From contig NW_019091445.1 in assembly GCF_001949145.1 (NCBI RefSeq), positions 124,001-188,000 on the forward strand: a DNA stretch of 64,000 bases. Reading direction: 5' to 3'. Below, one piece after another: positions 36,053-50,470 of this stretch. The translations under genes and the position numbers were made by a program. The DNA is from Acanthaster planci. Its lineage: Eukaryota; Echinodermata; Asteroidea; Valvatida; Acanthasteridae. The number at the start of each line of letters is the position of its first letter. The stretch's first letter is position 1. A model generated the notes under the pieces. That model searched no databases, was not told the origin of the DNA, and was given only the letters and a program-made list of their open reading frames with translations.

Positions 36053-39000
36053 TTGCATTGTTTGAAATGTCATCTTTGAGTCTCAAATACATCAAATGCG
36101 ATTTGATTTTTCAAGGCTTGTTTGGACACTACTTTGAATACAACGCGCTGCGGACACTGAAACCACAACAGATATCATGCGTATTTTTAATACTCATTAA
36201 TTGCGCCTCAAAGAGCCTATCGTGAATTACCGTTACAATGCCGAAACGCCCTTCCCCCCCCAAAAAAAATAATAATAATAAAAATGGCTGACCTGCATGG
36301 AAGACTAAAGAAAAATACCGGTATGGAATTGTGCACGCCATTGCTGAAACAGATTTTATACCCAGGGGTGGCACATACATGGGAAGTCGGACAGATGAAG
36401 TATTGATCTGTATCGTATTCGGTTGACGTTTCGAGGATACAAGGCAAATATATGATTTATATCGGGTTTTTGATGACTGTCTATTGCACATATATACCGA
36501 GTGTGTCGCAAGGGTGTTTACTATTGTCATGCTGTTCCTCGTTTGTGCAATTCCCCTACACACGTTGGGTCCATTACTATAATGAAAATCGTCAGCGGGG
36601 TTATTAGTTGGCGCAGCGAAGCACTCGTGGGTGCTTCTGCAGTACTTGTACGCGATTCCCAGACGTGAATGGAGGGCCTGAGAGTGGCTGCCTCCGGGAC
36701 CGCACTGAGAGGCTTTTTATGGCCAAATCCATGAACGAGTTTTGTGCCTCGACGAGAACATTGGGCGACGACCCAGGGCCTTACCCTGGAAAATGTCAGT
36801 TTCGAAATTGCACCAGTGGTGTTTGGAAGGGAGAATGATGTGTTGCGTTTCGTCTGTATTTTCAACTTTGCTCGTTTAACCTAAAAACAGACAAAACCAA
36901 TAAAATTTACCTGATGATCAAATACTGCCTACAATGGTGACTCAAAATCCTGATCGTTGTTTATATGTTGTCTGTATTTACATTTTCATTTTGATAAGTA
37001 CTAACTGGATTTAATCCAAAGATTCTTAGAACTAACCTCCCTCCTCCAAAACCCTGTATGTGATCACCTAAATGCATTAAAGTTTAAAATTTACATAGCT
37101 TATGCAGAAATCTACGATTTTCCGTCTCTTTGCTGAAAGTCTAAATAATTAATAGATTAACGTACATTTTCCGGCCTCAAATCATTATGAGTAAGTCAAT
37201 CTTTTGATTTTTTTTCCAGCCTTAGACGTTTTTACCCCTAAATGGAAAAGACAATGTAATTACGTGTTGTTTAGCACCATTTTAAGCGGCACGTAGTCTT
37301 TACTTACAATTTATATTAGAACTTATAATTTAACAGTACAGTGAGAACTTTGGAGGATCCCAAAACATCCATTTTTTGTGCAAATGAGACTTCTGTGTAA
37401 ATGGACCCGTGTTTGTGAGAAAATTGCAAAGTTTAAAGGTTCGCCCTTCCAGGAAACACGATCTGGTACTGAGTGTCCTGTTGGTACTTATGGATTGTGC
37501 CGACCTCATGAAATATTATCGTTTATAAGTATACCAGCGATTCCTATGCCTCTAGTTCCCACTTTTTGCTCCAGCACCATCTTTATTGACCACTGGCTAA
37601 GATTACCGACAGTTGACGGTCGAAAAAGAACTACAATTTAATTCAAACTCCCAGCATTTGCCGAGCTATGTTTCCCTCATCTCCAAATGCCCTGTGTGTA
37701 ATTGATTAAGAACTCTTCAAAGCCTATTGAGCAATTTTACGTTGACGCAGGCCTATTTTTCCCTCTTACATTGCACCAATTGTCTGAGACATCACAAAAC
37801 TCACCTAGAGCGAAGCTGTCGTGCGCACAAGCGTCTGCACTTGCAATTTCTCCCACACACGACCTCACATATGAGCGATCTCTCTCCCTCCCTCTGTAAC
37901 TCTATCTAGTGTTAAATTGAATCACAGTTCCAGACCTACCACCCGCTTAAAAGGGCAGAATCAACTCAAACGTGTGGATATCAGTTTTGGCGGGAAAAGA
38001 TCAACGGTTTTGGGCTGCCGATGTTGTCACTTACAAGGTGCTCTGTAATTATTCAGCCATCCGTAAACTGTTGACGCACTCTTCGGCCAACGGGCTGTGA
38101 CACAGAGCAGCGCCAGCGATGTGATAGGCATCTGTCAGAAAAGCACGGGTCTAGGTGTAAAGTCAACCAATGGCGAAGAAAAGTACATTTCCATTAACCT
38201 TTTATCTTCATGGTCAACAAAAGGTCTCCAGGTGGAGAAAACATTTAGATTGGCGTTTGACTGATATTTGTTCAATTTACAATAATGTTGATGAAAAGAT
38301 GTCTGGGGTGCACATGCTGGAGAGTATTTCATGAAATACGTCTGCATTGTTGAACATAATTGTGTTTGTATTCCCGGTTTCTTGTTGGTTGAAAAAAAAT
38401 TGGTTTGTTTAAGGAATATTTTCGCTATTTCAAGTCGTTACATTTTACTTTGATATATCGCTTACTGACTAGTGTTGTTTTTGTAGCCCTAGATGTGGCC
38501 ATTTTTGTCACTTGTTATTTTCTAATTATTTCAGTTGTTAGTATTCTTTGTTATCGTCATCGGTCCGTTTGTTGTTGTTAGGCCCTATTTGTTGTTATTG
38601 GTGTTGTTGTTTGTTGTTTTTATTTTGTTTTCCCAGTGGTTTATACTGCCTTTTGTGTTTTCAATGGAATTGACTTTCTCAAAATTTCAGCTGGACAGGT
38701 CCCTGTCAATCAATTTTGCTGAAGTGACTGAAATTGTTTTGACAACGAGTGTAAACTGTGCCGTTATGCCAACCATGTACTTACTACCTAACACTACGCT
38801 TGTTTCATCCGGGAAGCCAATCAAAACGATTCCTTTTCTCATCTTTTAGTTTCACCAGGTTTGTCTAAACCGACCTGCTGGCGTCAAACGAATTTCCATA
38901 GCTGTGTCGTCTATTTCATGACACGCTCTTCATCTGTATCAGTTAGAAGAAAAAATGTAATAAAGAAAGTAGTCACCGACCCTTGGGTCTACGCTGTGTC

Positions 39001-42000
39001 ACTTTAATGAAATTTTGATTGATAATTAACTGCGTGGCGACCGGAGTTTGTTTAAGCGGACAGTGTAACCGTTTTACTCAGAATGATGAAAAGACGCAAC
39101 ATGATGGCACATATGAGTTAATTGAGACAGTTTGACACAACCCTTACAAGAAATTAAATGAAAAATATCGAGCAGGCTTGGAAAGATTAGCGCAGTGAAT
39201 AACTTGCCCGATGACGTACACAGATTATTCTGTCTATTATCAGCACCATTGTCGGGATGTGTAGCATTCAGAAAACACTCGCCTTTCGCAAGTTCTCTGT
39301 TCCCAGGAGGAATTAGCTGTCCGTTTCCTGTAGCATTTCACTTTTCAGAATTTTATGTCTTTGAAATCACATGGGTCAATAACAAACCACCTAAAAACGA
39401 ATTGGATAATAAAATAATGAACCACATTACAAACTACTGAAGGAGCTTAAATGATTTTATTATAAAACTGATGCACGTTGAGAAGTATGCTCTATACCAA
39501 TTTTAAAGGATTGCTGAATATCAGCATGAGATTTTAAATGTAAATAATGTTTTAAAAATGTAAAACTTGTGGTTTGATTAATGCTGAAACTTATTTTTCT
39601 AACATCTAAGAACAAACTTTTCAGTTGTCAGGTAGAAATTGAACAAAAATGTATAAAAAGAAAAAGAAATTGCGAGAAGCATTCTGTAGAATAGCTGGAA
39701 CAATTTTCACTACAGATAGTTTGTATCTGCATCGCTTTTTCCCTCAATAGACAGCTTGCGCTTTTTAATTAATTTCGCCAAGATATTGTTTGGCAGCTCG
39801 TGGTAGACTTTGCTCCCAGTTCGTACTTTCAGCAAGATGTAAGGAGATAGCAGCAAGACGGCAGAAGTGTGACGTGGAAAAAAGAAAGGGAAGAAATACA
39901 CAGCATTCTGCTGTCACCTGAACGGAAATGAGCCGTAAAAAATACTGGATACCTGAGTGCATATACATGTGACAAGCTGAAGCCGCAGTCGGCAGTGCAA
40001 CTGACGACAGTTGACATAGGTACACAAACATGTGTCATGTTATACTTAATTGTCACAAAAAATGTTGTCTTCCATATAACAACCCATTAAAATAATACAA
40101 AAATACTGAAATAGCCCCATGGTCACACCCTGCAATGCACATGGGGACCTAAGATATTTTTTGTTATTATGTACTTTGGAATTTTAAACTTGTCTCTTGT
40201 CATAAAATTTCATCACTAGTAATTTTATTTTACTAGTATTTTAACAAATTATAGTGCTATGGCAGGGTCTTATAGTTCAAACGTAGTGGTTGCATGTAGA
40301 TTTTGAATTCTTCGTAGGTGTTATTTATATCAGAGTATACAATCAAGCGTGCAATGACGACATATCAAGTGCATCCAGTACTTTTAAGCTCTCGACACGA
40401 AAGGATGGAAAAGGTTTAAAAGGCCGGTCCAAACTTAAGGTCAATGAGAAAGAAAGCCAGAAGTGAACAGCATCAGTCCCGAGAGTCGAAATGTGTTCAA
40501 CGCGAATATTTGTTTGACGTCATTAAATCGCGTTCGTGTTTGCATTCGTGTAAAGGCCGTTGTCATTCAATGCATAGAAACGAGCACTTTTTCGACAATA
40601 ATGATTGTCGAAATACTAAGCGAAACGGCTTCTCATCTTTGCAGACTGAATAGTCCATCCAATTAAAATTTTACCTCTGGTAGGTAATCTTGGTTCTTTC
40701 CTGTCTTACATAGTGGACAGTGGAATCATCACACATTCGAATTTGACAGGTTGCTAACCCACCGACATGTACATGGTAAGAACGCCTTTGTACCCATGCA
40801 GCCAGAGGGCTTGGCATCGCCGACTGAGATGCATGGCCTATACTGCACGTCCATTTCTTCATTTTCTGTTTATAATTTATGCCTTTAAGGCTTCACAGTG
40901 TAAGGATTCCAGCTATTAGTTAATCGTGTTTAAATCAGCTTTCGAGCGGTTTTCATTCAGTTACAAATCCCGTTGAATTTGGCTTTGCTTTTCCCCAAAT
41001 TACTCTGTGTCTGTTCCTGTGCAGTAAAAATGTTTTAATCCTTAAGGAGCCCATGAACATGTGCGTATAAATTTCACAAAAGTCACGTATGCAATTTTTC
41101 ATTCACGTCTGTGCATTAGCATGACCTGAAGACCTCTGTCATCATTGTTTCCTATGGGCGACCAACGTTTGCAGAAATATCATCCTTGTTTGGTTTTAAA
41201 AAATTACATAACCATGTCCAATTATTGCATCGTCATTAAGTATAAACTGTGGTGTTATCATTTGGGATTCTGATGACTGCCTGAGATGCTTAAGCATTTA
41301 GTTATTCACTTACTTGTGCATTTACTTAACGGCCAACCGTAGTTTTACCAGCCAATGGTATTTAAGCAAAATTTTTGGCAAGTTTATTCATCATAATCGA
41401 TCCGCCCCAAGGATATGCCTAAAACTGTATCAGATGTATCTTGTTTACATTTGAGCAAACTTAGAGATATGAGTTTAATTTCGCTTTAAAAAAATAATAG
41501 TAGCACATGACAGCCATCTTTCCTGTAACTGCTTTTCAGAGGGATAACACAACGGGTCTACTCATTTGTATCTTTGTGGAACAAATGGCTGCCGTGCACA
41601 ACCTCTATACGTTTGCGCATAGGCATTTGCATTGATATTGAAAGAGTACAAAAAAGAATTCACTACAATTAAGTTGAGCCCTAAACCACTACGTTTTATG
41701 CGGAAGTCTAGCAACTCTGCCTGAACCAACAAGCTCTGTCTGAAAGACACGTTTCTGCCACGTGTAGCCCGAAAAATCGATCTGATTCAATTAAGCCATC
41801 AGATTGTTTTGTACCATGTATCTTTTTCCAGGACTTACTTCCCTTGGGCGAAGATAACAATTGAACTTAAGAGCCAACAAGACATTAAACCAGGTCAACG
41901 ACCAGAGGAAAATAGGCCAAAGACAAGAGAGAGAAGAATTGTTTAGCCTTTTTCCTCAACTCAGATTTTCCCATCACCCATTATCTCTTTTGAGGCCACT

Positions 42001-45000
42001 GGACCTATTTTGCACTATTTGTTACGTCGCGAATGACATGTTATAATGCGTGTGGAAGAGGTTTGTGCTTAATCACAAGGCTTAAAAGGCAAACAAAGGT
42101 GAATGTATTCACAACCCTTGATAAAAACTTGCCAGCTCGTTATACTTGCATAACGTGCGCAGAACAAGATGTGCTGTCATTTCTCTATACAATATTAAGC
42201 AAATTCGTCCATATTCTGGGTCTGTTTGAATATTAGCTACTTTTCATATGCTACTGAAATATATTCTGCACCTGACATTGGTTGGTCGCTTCTTTACTAC
42301 TTTACTACTACATTCTGCAAAACAAATGGCCCCATACTGCTTGCAAAACTTGACCAAAAAAATACCAGTTGCGCCTACTATATGTGGCCAAATTGTTAAA
42401 CTCACATGTCCCGTTTTCTCAAACCTTAAAATGGATCAATTAACCAACTACAGCATATTCTTGTATTTCCTCTCGAGTTGCGTGACAAGAAAAAAAGCAA
42501 CTGCCCGGGAACAGGTTACAAATTAACACCTTTAAATCACTCAACAATGCAACTGTTTTCGTTCCCTGCTCATAGTGAATGGCTTTTCCCCTTGGACCAA
42601 AGACTTACGTTCAGGTTGGTGAGACACATAGCGGTAGACACAGCAGGTACCGAGACATCTATTAACAATATACAGTCTTGATTTAGCTCTTGGAGGTCGT
42701 CAGATTGCTTGGAATGCGTTTACACGGCTCTTATATGGCGCAAAAGATACAAAAAATGAGACTGCACCCCTCTCACTCCTATTTGCTACACGTATCTCGT
42801 TGCTAAAATATGAAAGCTTTTTTGTTGTTATCTTAAGCAAGGCACACTCTATCCTAAAAGCAAGACTGTCTCTGATCATTGAGACACCTAACCAGCATAG
42901 GCGGCCAACACACCCGCCACTAATATGCCAACGCTGTTTGTGCATATAACTCAATTTTGTCCTGAGCTTGTCTCATCAAAAACACAGATATCTCAAAATA
43001 AAAGAAAGATAAGAGTGCTTACGCAGCAAAACACGTAGACAAAATTAGGACTAGCAAATTCCATAGGGCAGTAGGCTTAATCCCTTTCTCTTCTTGAACA
43101 TATGGCAATTACTGTGTCACTTCAGTATAAATTGCAACGTTTTGCACACTGGTTGGTTATTGTCCGCTTGAAAATATACTTCTTTCCTTCCGAGAGCACC
43201 TGAGCCCATTTTAAATTTCGGCTTTTTTGGACCTTACATATTTCATGTTTGTGTGAAGTATCATAGGCCCTATGCATGCGCTCGGCAAATAGTTATACAC
43301 CCAGCACGGGCTCCAAACGCGTGCACGCGAGAGCATGTGTTTAGACCTGCTTTTAAAACAGATTCTCCAGCTTTCTTTTCTATACATGAATAAGCGGATT
43401 GATCCTAAACCATATCCTTATCTTCTCACTTTACCTGCTCGTTTTGTTAGGCCGGTAACAAATGCATAACGTGCAACCAAAATGCTGACGTCTGACTCTC
43501 ACAGAAGCCTTTTTTTACTTATTGTAGCCTGGGGAGCAAGATGTCTTTAAAGATATTTTTAGCAGTTGCCCCCAAATTCTTTGAAATGAAGTCTTTTCAA
43601 GCATGAAAAGGAGTTGAATCGTCAGTGGTGTATCCAGCAGGGAGGGGGGACTTACTGAGTAAAGCCTATTTCATACGTGAGTAGGAAAGAAAGTAATCGG
43701 TATATTTATTTATCAAATATTAGCACCAAAACCCCGAGAAGACAACACCAGCAAACAAAGGCAAGGGTGTCGGGACCGCAAGTAACATCATGTTGAATGA
43801 CTCTGAAGCAGCATTCGCTTTTGAATTTGGCCCTGGCACCAAAAGCTGGATATGCCGCTGCGCATTGAATTTATACTCAGTACATGCGTTCGGCACGTGT
43901 ATGGAGACTGAATGGCACATGCAGTGACGGACATCTTTACCAAACAACTTCTGTGTTTTGGGGTTTTCCCTGTACCATTCTAAACATCGTGAGTATCCAG
44001 GGTCACTCACCCGAGTCGACCAGCGAGCAGTCCCGCCAACGCCGGTAACACTCCTATATTCTGCCTATAATATTGTTGTAAATGATGTCGTTGTGGACCG
44101 GAGCGTGCTAAATGACCGAAACAGCACAGCTTGGTTGGGGGGAAGACATGGCGACCGGTGAAAGCCGTGGGTAAATCCTGGTTTGCAGGGGGGGGGCGTG
44201 AAGGCCTCGGCCCCGGTGTTTGTTCCGCTGTTCTTCGCCAGTATTGACACTGCAGTGAGATTGTGCATTGACAAATTAGGTTTGTTACTTCGATTCACGC
44301 ATGCAGTTTTGGTTTTCTACGGAAGCAATTGGGCAACATCTTGGGGAGAAAAAGAGGTAGAAAAACAAGAGAGATGAGTAAATGGAGAAGACAGGAAGAT
44401 CCCATGGTTCACATTTGTTGACGTAGCAAAAGGTGTTTTTTATGGTGGGGTGGCTATGCTTTTCGTGGTAACACTATTTTCAATAGAAAAAGAAAGAGAG
44501 AAGACAGAACAAACTTTGTTGTCATTTAACAAACATCAATCAGTTAAATGATCGAATTTTCGCGCACAGTCACGTATAACCGGTTCTGCACGAAGGTCAG
44601 GCCGACCAGCCAGCAAGACTGCCGAACCGAGCAATTAACCAGCGTGTCAGCCAACTGGAAAGTCGGTAAATCGGCCCTTTAGCAGCTCTCCAGCTAACCG
44701 TCTCCATCTCCACCCCAAGAGACAACTCATGCACTAGACTCATTGGCGTCATGCTCTTGGGGGGAAAAGAAAAAGGGGAAGGGAAAGAAAAGGAAACTAC
44801 ATTGTCTAGGAAAGGATACGAGAATTGCAACAAGATTTTTCTCGCAATTGTCCCTACTTCACTTCTTCATGGAATGTCAGCATGCCTTGGCTCCTTCCGC
44901 ATAAGTTGAACATTAACCACTTGTCTGTAGACGCTCCTGAGTAGAGTGAATTCTATTCGTCATTGTGTTTATGCCAACCATTCTTCTGAGTGTTCCAAAA

Positions 45001-48000
45001 AGTTAGCGGCTACCATTGCTTTCGGCATGGGTGACGGTCTCGAGTGAAGTAGCAAGCGAGCCACTCCAGAAGCTTTATTCGGTCAACTTGCAGAAATTCG
45101 TGACCAGTTCACGGTCCTCGTCCATTAAGGTGGCCTTTTAACAAATGACACACTCCTGCCATTTTCCTGCTTTGAGAAGGAAAAGGACGCGTCCAGCCTC
45201 CACCAACTCTTTTTCTTTCAAGTACATGCCTTTTTTGTTCTTTAAATTACACGCACTTCATTAAGTAGGGAATGTAAGGAGTTTTAAGTTAAAAAAGTGT
45301 CAAATTTACAGAGCCTTTTGTTATGTGTGGGCCTAGAACGTCCAGTTTATAACCATGGTTGGCAGAAATTTAAAGCTTAGTCTAGCACGTGAGTTCGGGA
45401 AGAGCACATCCACTGTGGAGGGCGTGGCCTTCCGCACCCGTAGATTTGGAAAGAACATGAAGATATACATTATCTACAGTTTTACTAAAGTGAAGTAATT
45501 GCCTTTACTCTCGTTTTTCAGTCTCAGCCTCTGGTTTTCTGTTCTTTACGTACCACTCACTTTACCACTCACTTTTTCTAACTGGTTTGCCTACAATCTC
45601 AGCGGCTGTGAAAAGGTAATCATTTTAATTGTTAACAATGTCTAAGACATATGTTATCAATTTTAGTATTGAAAGCATTGTCATCTTCTGGTTAATCTTT
45701 CCAGTCCGTCTACGCTACAATACCACAAGGATATTAGCAAAGGCATTTTGACTTACCTGTCACTCCACGAAACACTGAAAAACCATGAACACTATGCTGA
45801 CATCAACATTACCAGCTACCCAAGGTGCTCTACACTGAAAGAGACGCTTTCTATAGCACTCCTTGGGAGCGTTTAATGACTACAAACGCATGAAGCATTT
45901 TTCCCCTTATTTTGTACGACAGGCTCCAAATCAAGTTCAAAGATCAAGTTGGGCATGGTTGGTGTTAGGCTTTTCTTTCAACTGCAAATATTTGTCTTCA
46001 AGATGCAACACTTTCAAGCACTGATGAGTTCGTTCCACGGAAAACCAACTGACTCCTGAAGCATGCCCAACTAAAAGGGTAAGGCCCTACGTCACATAGT
46101 CAGTACGAATTTTAACCAATATAGTGTACATTATTCCGGTAAAGGCAGCTCGTGCAATCCCCCAAAACTTATGAAATGTGTCAGAGGATACGGTATCTGA
46201 TGTGCACATATTTGTTGGACTTAAATGCGGTCGGTTTCAAGTGCTCATAGTAATAACATTAGTTTTATATGACGTGCCAGCCAATTTACATTGTAATTGC
46301 ACATCCATGCAACCTCGGTCGCAGGGATTTTTTTTAAAGAGGCAAACTTGTAGTTATGGCTGTTTTATCTCTCCCTTCCATTTAATGTCTTAATCCAATA
46401 TCATCCGGAGAAAAGCATGGTTGGAATTGATTTCTTAACGCATCACGCCCTAGGACCCAGGTAAACATCTCGAATTCGCTCTTGACTCCCGCACTTCGAT
46501 CGGTGTACTTAACACCGCCTACGAAAATAATCACAGACAAATTGAAGGTGGCGGGGGAAATTACCGGCTGAAACGGAGCTGTAAACTTTTTGAAAGGCGC
46601 GCAGTCCCGTTTAGCCCAGGGCACAGCTCTAACGGCCCGGGAAGCGTGCAGGGTTTCATATTTTTTTTATTGGGAGTAGAAATGCGATATGATGGCGCGG
46701 ATATGACATACACCGTCCAGTGCCACCCAAAACCTGTGACTTTATTGCAAGGAAATGTGCCTGCTGCCTCGACTGGACACAAAAGAAACCGCAACGAAGA
46801 AGAGGGAGGTAAAAAAGCCCCTCACCAACAAACCCTTTTCATTGGACTCTACACAGCCATCGCAGCATAATGTGTTTTGGTACATCGTATATTTTCGGTA
46901 GGTGCCTGAACTCTCTCATTCACAACTCTGAATGGGTAGAGGGGTCGCATTTCATGGGCAGTGGCAGTTCCACCAAAGGGAAGGGTTAGCTTGCTGCTTC
47001 AGAGTCCCCACCGGATTTCCTGTTGAAGGGAAGGGCAGAGCACAGAAACCAGTGTGAAATACTGAAGCTTCGAAAAGTGGCGGCTAGAGCAAAATGTGAT
47101 TTATATAGTTATCCCCTTGAGGGATGTTTTGCCAAATACCAAAAACACTCAATCTATAGGCTTTACCGGTAAAACTGGGGGTGGATATGGATGCATGAGT
47201 CTGAGTATCTGCCACCAGACATGCAATAAGGCTAAGCTTGTTTGTGAACAATCCAGCAACCAGCGGACTGAAGCGCACTTTTACCCTCTAGTTAACCGGC
47301 GTAAGGCTTCGTGCTTAAGTAATACCCCGGGACGTTGCTTTGGTTTACAGCCGGAGGCTCAGCTACTACTGGTACCCGTCGAAATCCTCAGGGATTTTGT
47401 CTTAAATTAATTATCTCGTCGGCAACACGTATTCCTGGCATCTCCAAGAGCAGATGGCGGTGATTAAATCCGCACATCAGCACCGAGCAGTCGATGAAAA
47501 TAAACCTTGCCGAGGCTCCAACATTTTAGAGTTGTTGAAAATTAATAAAATGTTTATCTGGTCGAGCTTCCCCCAGCGCCAAATTCCTAAATAGATAGCC
47601 TGGCCGAGGATGGGCCAGAGATTTTAATTTAGTGACAGTTTCGGCTCATTTGAAATATTATTGGTCTCTGAATACTCTGAAGTATGTACTCTTGAGCAAA
47701 CCGACGCATGAAAGTGTGCGTAGGTGATTTAGGTACGCAGTATTAGCAATGACAATTGTATAGCAAACAACTCAGGGAACAGTTAACTGACAAATTAGGG
47801 CACAACTCAAGCAAAAAAAAAAACAAGAATGAAAAAAAGCCACTCACGTTTATACGAGGGGAGGAAAAGAACATTGGCAAAACAATTCATTGCTGTAAGA
47901 GTCCAAGTCTTTAAAATTGACCCTTTCTTTTCTTTATATTAATCAATGATTGTTTAATCGATGAAACAAAATTAACACTGAGATTCGATTTATTAAGTGA

Positions 48001-49132
48001 GCCATAAACAGCATGTCTGCTGTAAGCTGACGCCAGTCAGAAATTGGATTGTTTGGTCAAAAACATACAAAACTTTTCAAGTTTTCGAGCAAACCAAAAT
48101 AATATCTGATACACAAGCTTGTAGTAAAAAGACACTTATTAGAAATAATTTTATCGCGCCGTAAAAGACATGAAGGTTTTAGAAATATTTCAGAGATTAA
48201 CAGAGAATACGACAGATTTGATGACACTAAATGGCATTAACAATGCACGCAGAGAAAACAATTCTTCAATCACACTGCACATTTCCATGGATATTACATA
48301 AGTGCGAAATCAGTTTCCGTATGGGGTGTATGAAGTAGAATATTTCCTCTGACAACTTAAGGATAAACTTGAACGCAGGCGTACAATGTTTATCGTTGGT
48401 ATAAGGTTGTATAAAGGATAGACACGGTAAAGACACTGGAAATGTTTCAATTCTCTACAATGACAGAAAATTTGTAATTAGAATAAGTTGGTCAGAATCC
48501 TGTGTGCAGTCAACATATTCCTTTCAGCAATCTCTACTGATAGTTAATTACCAAAAAGGAAGGCCCACGAGTTATCAGCAAGAAATCTACTGGCGTCGTT
48601 GAGATATCGTGTACACTTGATGTTAGTATTAGTTTCAAAACATATTGCACATGTGTGGTACTGAATTTAAATGAATGTAGTAACATAATTTCAAATTCGT
48701 ATCATCTCTACAAAATATTATCTCGATTTACATTGAATTGAAAGACTAAGGATGCTTGACTCGTGAAAGAACATTGCAGCAGCATCTGTACCCTGTCGCT
48801 GCAACATTAGTTTTCCAACTCTCCACTAAGAGGACGGTTGATTAACCGCTTAATGAAACAAAATCCCGAAGCATGTGGACATATGCGCACTTCCAGCTCA
48901 CACAGGGGCCACTTTTGACCTACACGTGCAATTTCCAGCAGCATTTTCCGAGTCACGTCCAACCTCGCAACCATCCCAGCTGGAAAGGGTCCCAATGTTA
49001 GCAGGGTAACTCGTTGCACGCACCAGTCACTTCTATTTGCGAGCTATCATCACTCCCGACTCTTTTACGCTCGTGTCAGGATACCCCCCCCACCGCTGCA
49101 ACCTGTCTATCAATCAGTCAGTCGGCCGTTCT
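36053..49132. other. Gene-free stretch
   Basis: Thirteen kb with no supported gene. ORFs are short, overlap and are unrecognised. Minor features are T/G-rich low complexity at 38560-38630, a perfect 10-bp hairpin TTTCGACAAT/ATTGTCGAAA at 40590-40613, and a CAGTGGTGTATCCAGCAGGG word followed by a G run at 43623-43650 (possible transposon terminus). Distal regulatory DNA for the receptor genes cannot be excluded. Confidence 0.5.
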
Positions 49133-49265
49133 ATTGGCTGCCAGGCGCTCACTGCTCTATTCGCTAATGCCCATGATAGCGCCTCGGGACGCCCTCTTCC
49201 GTCTAGCACGCACCCCGTCGTTGCTGTATAAAGACGTACGGTAGCTCAAACGGCCCCATCACACT
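49133..49265 (+). promoter_or_regulatory. Putative core promoter of the first receptor gene
   Basis: An inverted CCAAT box (ATTGG) lies at 49133-49137. The word CGCCCTCTTCCGT at 49190-49202 (containing CTTCCG, an ETS-type core on the other strand) sits exactly 114 bp before the ATG and is repeated at the same distance in the second receptor gene. TATAAAG lies at 49227-49233. An initiator-like TCACACT at 49259-49265 would place the start near 49261, giving a ~43-nt leader. No transcript evidence is available, and an upstream noncoding exon is possible. Confidence 0.5.
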
Positions 49266-49303
49266 GAATACGTCGCTACTCCACTCAGCTTGCACAGCGG
49301 GAA

Positions 49304-50470
49304 ATGGCAGTGACCATGGGGTGCAACGCCACGGAGGAAGCTTCTGGTTGCCAACGCATTGCCCTGGCCAACGAATCAGGGTACGAATTCAACCTATCGT
49401 ACGGGCCAACACTGCTGTCCAACTACTCCGGATGGTCAGATTCTTTCGAAACGAACGCAGTGGAAAACCTGATCAACTTCATCCTGTGGTTACTGTTGGC
49501 ACTGACAGTATTTGGCAATGTCTTAGTCATTGTTGTCATCACAAGGGACAAGGAGCTTCTCCTGAAGCCCGCCAATATTTTCATTTTGAACCTGTCCGCC
49601 TGCGACCTGCTTGTGGGGCTCGTCTCCATGATGTTCCAGAACATTTGGCGGCTAAGGGGTCAGTGGATCTTTGGCGAGATCATGTGCAAGGCTTGGTTCA
49701 TCATCGACTTCTCGTCCACCACCCAGTCGGCCTTTGCCATCGCACTGATCAGCTTTGATCGCTTCATGCTGGTCTCCACGGGTCTGAAGTACAAACAGTA
49801 CATCACCATTCCCATCACCTGTGTCCTTATTGTTGTGACGTGGCTGTGCGCCTTGACTATCAACGCGGTGCCCATCCTGCTGTCGGATGGACTCTTCATC
49901 CGCTGGGTAGAATATAACTACGACTGTGACCTGGCCGTCATGTACGAGTTTCCCTACCACCTTGCCACGTCGATACTGTCCTTTATCGCACCGGGAATAC
50001 TGGTTGTGTTTTTCAATCTCACTGTGTACAACAACATCCGCCAGAGGTCCAGACGGTTCCACAGTACTCGTTCCAGGACTTTTAATAGTAGCAAGCGCGG
50101 TAGCCAGGGACGCAGTACGAGTGACTATAGGAAACATCGCAAAGCAGCTGTCACCCTTGCTTTGATTGTTGGCGTGTTTCTAGTGTGTTGGGTGCCGTAC
50201 TGGATTCAGCAACTGGTTTTGCTGTCCTACTTGACGCAGGACAACCCCGTGTTGGCGACTGATGCCTTGGCGTACTTGCTCTGGTCCAACAGTGCCGTTA
50301 ATCCAGTGCTCTACGCTGTCACCAACCCGCGTATTCGCTCGGGGATGCTCCACGTTCTACGTAAGCCCTTGCCGAGAAGGTTTGCCCGACGTGCCCGACA
50401 GCAGCGAACCACGGAATACAACCTAGGGGAGACGAACATGACCAAGATTACCCGGCAAGATGGTGATTAA
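49304..50470 (+). CDS. Intronless class A GPCR, histamine H3/aminergic-like receptor 1
   Basis: A predicted plasma-membrane seven-helix receptor of 388 residues in one exon. The N terminus has four N-glycosylation sequons (N8, N23, N30, N40). Helices lie roughly at 54-79, 91-113, 127-149, 170-192, 217-242, 281-305 and 317-339. Landmarks are N72 (1.50), D101 (2.50), C128 with C208 (TM3-ECL2 disulfide), D135 (3.32, the amine-binding Asp), DRF 152-154, W180 (4.50), P230 (5.50), CWVPY 295-299, W327 (7.43) and NPVLY 333-337. The LLWSNSAVNPVLY block is closest to histamine H3 receptors. Unlike H3/H4 it has Ser226 at 5.46 instead of Glu, Thr at 3.36 and His278 at 6.30. The third loop is short (about 38 residues) and the basic tail ends RQDGD. 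M5 has the stronger start context (ACCATGG), so initiation could be there. Coding sequence is GC-richer than the flanks. Ligand unknown. Confidence 0.93.
   Translation: MAVTMGCNATEEASGCQRIALANESGYEFNLSYGPTLLSNYSGWSDSFETNAVENLINFILWLLLALTVFGNVLVIVVITRDKELLLKPANIFILNLSACDLLVGLVSMMFQNIWRLRGQWIFGEIMCKAWFIIDFSSTTQSAFAIALISFDRFMLVSTGLKYKQYITIPITCVLIVVTWLCALTINAVPILLSDGLFIRWVEYNYDCDLAVMYEFPYHLATSILSFIAPGILVVFFNLTVYNNIRQRSRRFHSTRSRTFNSSKRGSQGRSTSDYRKHRKAAVTLALIVGVFLVCWVPYWIQQLVLLSYLTQDNPVLATDALAYLLWSNSAVNPVLYAVTNPRIRSGMLHVLRKPLPRRFARRARQQRTTEYNLGETNMTKITRQDGD

Noticed and set aside
49423-50137. Antisense and out-of-frame ORFs inside the receptor genes
   Set aside because: These are shadows of the GC-richer receptor coding sequence; the sense frame carries all the conserved GPCR motifs.
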